From: Selaginella tamariscina
Taxonomy: Eukaryota; Streptophyta; Lycopodiopsida; Selaginellales; Selaginellaceae
Assembly: GCA_003024785.1 (NCBI GenBank)
Contig: PUQB01000170.1
Coordinates: 310,545-374,544 of the forward strand
Reading direction: 5' to 3'
Length of the DNA: 64,000 nt
Under the pieces are notes generated by a model. That model searched no databases. It saw nothing but the letters and a program-made list of their open reading frames with translations, and was not told the DNA's origin. Made by a program: the position numbers and the translations under genes. Of this stretch, positions 58,083 through 64,000 are shown in pieces. The first letter of the stretch is position 1. Each line of letters starts with the position of its first letter.

Positions 58083-58445
58083 TGAAATTAATATGAAATC
58101 TACACAGATCTGTGATGGGTTTTACAAAAGCTGAAGAATCATATGAATTATGAATAGTATACTGTAGATCTGCATATGATTAAGCTGCTAAACTAGAGAG
58201 AAGATAGAACGACCTCCATCATATATCTATCAGTATCTATATATACTTATGACCACCAACCCTAAACTAGTAATTAGGGCTCTATCAAGAGAGAATATTC
58301 TTTAGCATATTCCAATTTTAAATTTTAAAAAATTGTAAACGAGTATAATTAACATCTTTCTTAAACTGAATCACGTGATCTTTGTGCAATATAATAAATT
58401 TTAAATAAATAGCATATATTATTATACTCTTCAAATATGTACAGT

Positions 58446-58479
<34 letters not shown>

Positions 58480-58672
58480 GCAACTAACACTTGTACTATA
58501 CCATATAAAAAAAATGAGACTGGAATAGAATAAATTAAAATTAATACATGTTTTAACCATGTAAACTATAACAAATTTAACAATTGCTTAAGCAAACATA
58601 AACTTAAGTTTTAAATTATTAAAATTATGAGAAATATTAATAAATGAATTAGTATAATAAAAAAAATATATA

Positions 58673-63086
<4,414 letters not shown>

Positions 63087-63099
63087 ATATGAAAAGAAA

Positions 63100-63840
63100 A
63101 AAAAACACTGATTTCTCCATACGCACGCTATTTTCAAGTCAATATGGGCGTCTTGACACACCGTTTAATATTTTATTAATAATACACTGTTTTTTTATTT
63201 TCAATATTATAAAACATTGAGCTTGAAGAAACACACACACACACACACACGTGCAGCTGCTGTCATTGTTTTATTCCTGTTTCATTGTCTTGTGTCTGCC
63301 ATGCTTGTCTTATTTTACTGCTCATGCATGTCCCATCTGTCTCTCTCTCTCTGCGCGCGTGTGTGTGCGTGCGTGTGTGTGTGCCACGATACAACGTCTC
63401 ATTGCCAACCAAAACCCAAAGAAATCCTGCCTGCACATAGCACGTGTCACTCCTCTGTCCATGATGTTGATAGGTCGAGATCTCAACAGACAATATAATG
63501 TTCAAATATTTATTTTATTAATATTTTTCAAATATAAATTTAAATATACATTTTTTTAATATATATATATACATTGCCTTCTCACCTACAACAGAGATTT
63601 AATATTGGTACCAAATATATAACAGTATGATTAAGGTTAATATGACATGTCATAACTTAATAAGGAAGTTCTCTTTGGGGAAGGCATCATTCTTTCTACT
63701 GACATGCAATTCATCCACACCGACAACAACCAAGTACCACATTCAAATGCATCCCCATGAATCCCATTGAGTCCCCAAGAATCCCATTTGTGATTATTGC
63801 ATATATGTTTATATAGATTTCTTGTAGAGTAGATCCATAC
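63100..63840. other. intergenic, no gene seen
   Basis: Spacer between the divergent AUX/LAX gene and the edge CDS, with CA, CT and TG tracts. Open frames crossing 63217-63559 are driven by those tracts and show no domain. Confidence 0.55.
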
Positions 63841-64000
63841 AATGGAACACAGGCAAAGGCAGCTCGAGGATCGAATATCTGAGCTAGAGAATGTAGTTCT
63901 TCAGATGAATGTGTTTGTATTCAAACTGTCATCTGAATTAACTTCTCTCAAGTCCTCCCAAATCGAAAATTGCTCGAAATCCACAGATAATACATCCCAA
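63841..64000 (+). CDS. 5' part of an unidentified coiled-coil protein (runs off the window)
   Basis: An ATG at 63841 opens a frame that stays open to the window end: MEHRQRQLEDRISELENVVL, then a Ser/Leu-rich stretch ending in KSTDNTSQ. The heptad pattern (LEDRISELENVVLQM) predicts a coiled coil. Family not recognised. Could be part of a transposon protein or a host gene. Confidence 0.45.

Overview
This is nuclear DNA from a land plant. The evidence is GT-AG introns throughout (many genes split into 8-23 short exons), plant-only families (NAC, SBP-box, AUX/LAX, thylakoid Tha4/TatA, ferredoxin-thioredoxin reductase, HUB-type BRE1), plant telomere-like TTTAGGG boxes in promoters, and an intron-containing tRNA-Tyr. 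Proteins are recognisable but fairly diverged from flowering plants, which would fit an early-diverging lineage; I cannot name the species. Intergenic DNA and introns are AT-rich and unusually full of microsatellites (CA/TG, TA, CT/GA), often joined as CT-TA-GA palindromes.

Layout. 1-6.1 kb: repeats only (a 63-bp direct repeat around two related LTR-like units, a MITE-like hairpin, microsatellites). 6.2-8.5 kb (-): a chromatin-type HSA-domain reading frame followed by an array of short exons resembling copies of the first half of an SBP zinc finger. 9.6-10.9 kb (-): NAC transcription factor. 11-15.5 kb: repeats. 15.5-18.4 kb (-): eIF3m, complete in 10 exons. 19.1-25.3 kb (+): HUB/BRE1 histone H2B ubiquitin ligase, whose 3' end and downstream DNA are tandemly duplicated to about 31.5 kb; one copy holds a small PAN-domain reading frame, the other a 399-aa intronless coiled-coil ORF. 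31.6-32.8 kb (-): Tha4/TatA. 33.3-39.2 kb (+): 6-phosphofructo-2-kinase/fructose-2,6-bisphosphatase, then tRNA-Tyr. 40.2-41.2 kb (+): RAB6-interacting-golgin-like (DUF662) gene. 42.3-43.2 kb (+): intronless Fic-domain gene. 43.2-47 kb: AT-rich desert. 47-50 kb (-): proline iminopeptidase. 50.7-52.5 kb (-): cyclin C, sharing a 113-bp divergent promoter with ferredoxin-thioredoxin reductase catalytic chain (+, 52.6-54.2 kb). 55-58.1 kb (-): GMPPA/KONJAC-type nucleotidyltransferase homologue. 58.7-63.1 kb (-): AUX/LAX auxin influx carrier. At the right edge a coiled-coil CDS begins.

The genes are unrelated housekeeping and regulatory loci; no operon-like logic is expected. Two things cut across them. 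Several strongly conserved genes carry isolated one-base indels that break the frame while both flanking frames stay conserved; NAC, Tha4, cyclin C and FTR are clean. This looks most like residual sequencing or assembly error, but pseudogenisation cannot be excluded. The least ordinary biology is the SBP half-finger exon array next to an HSA domain, the intronless Fic gene, and the 399-aa ORF sitting in only one arm of the tandem duplication.
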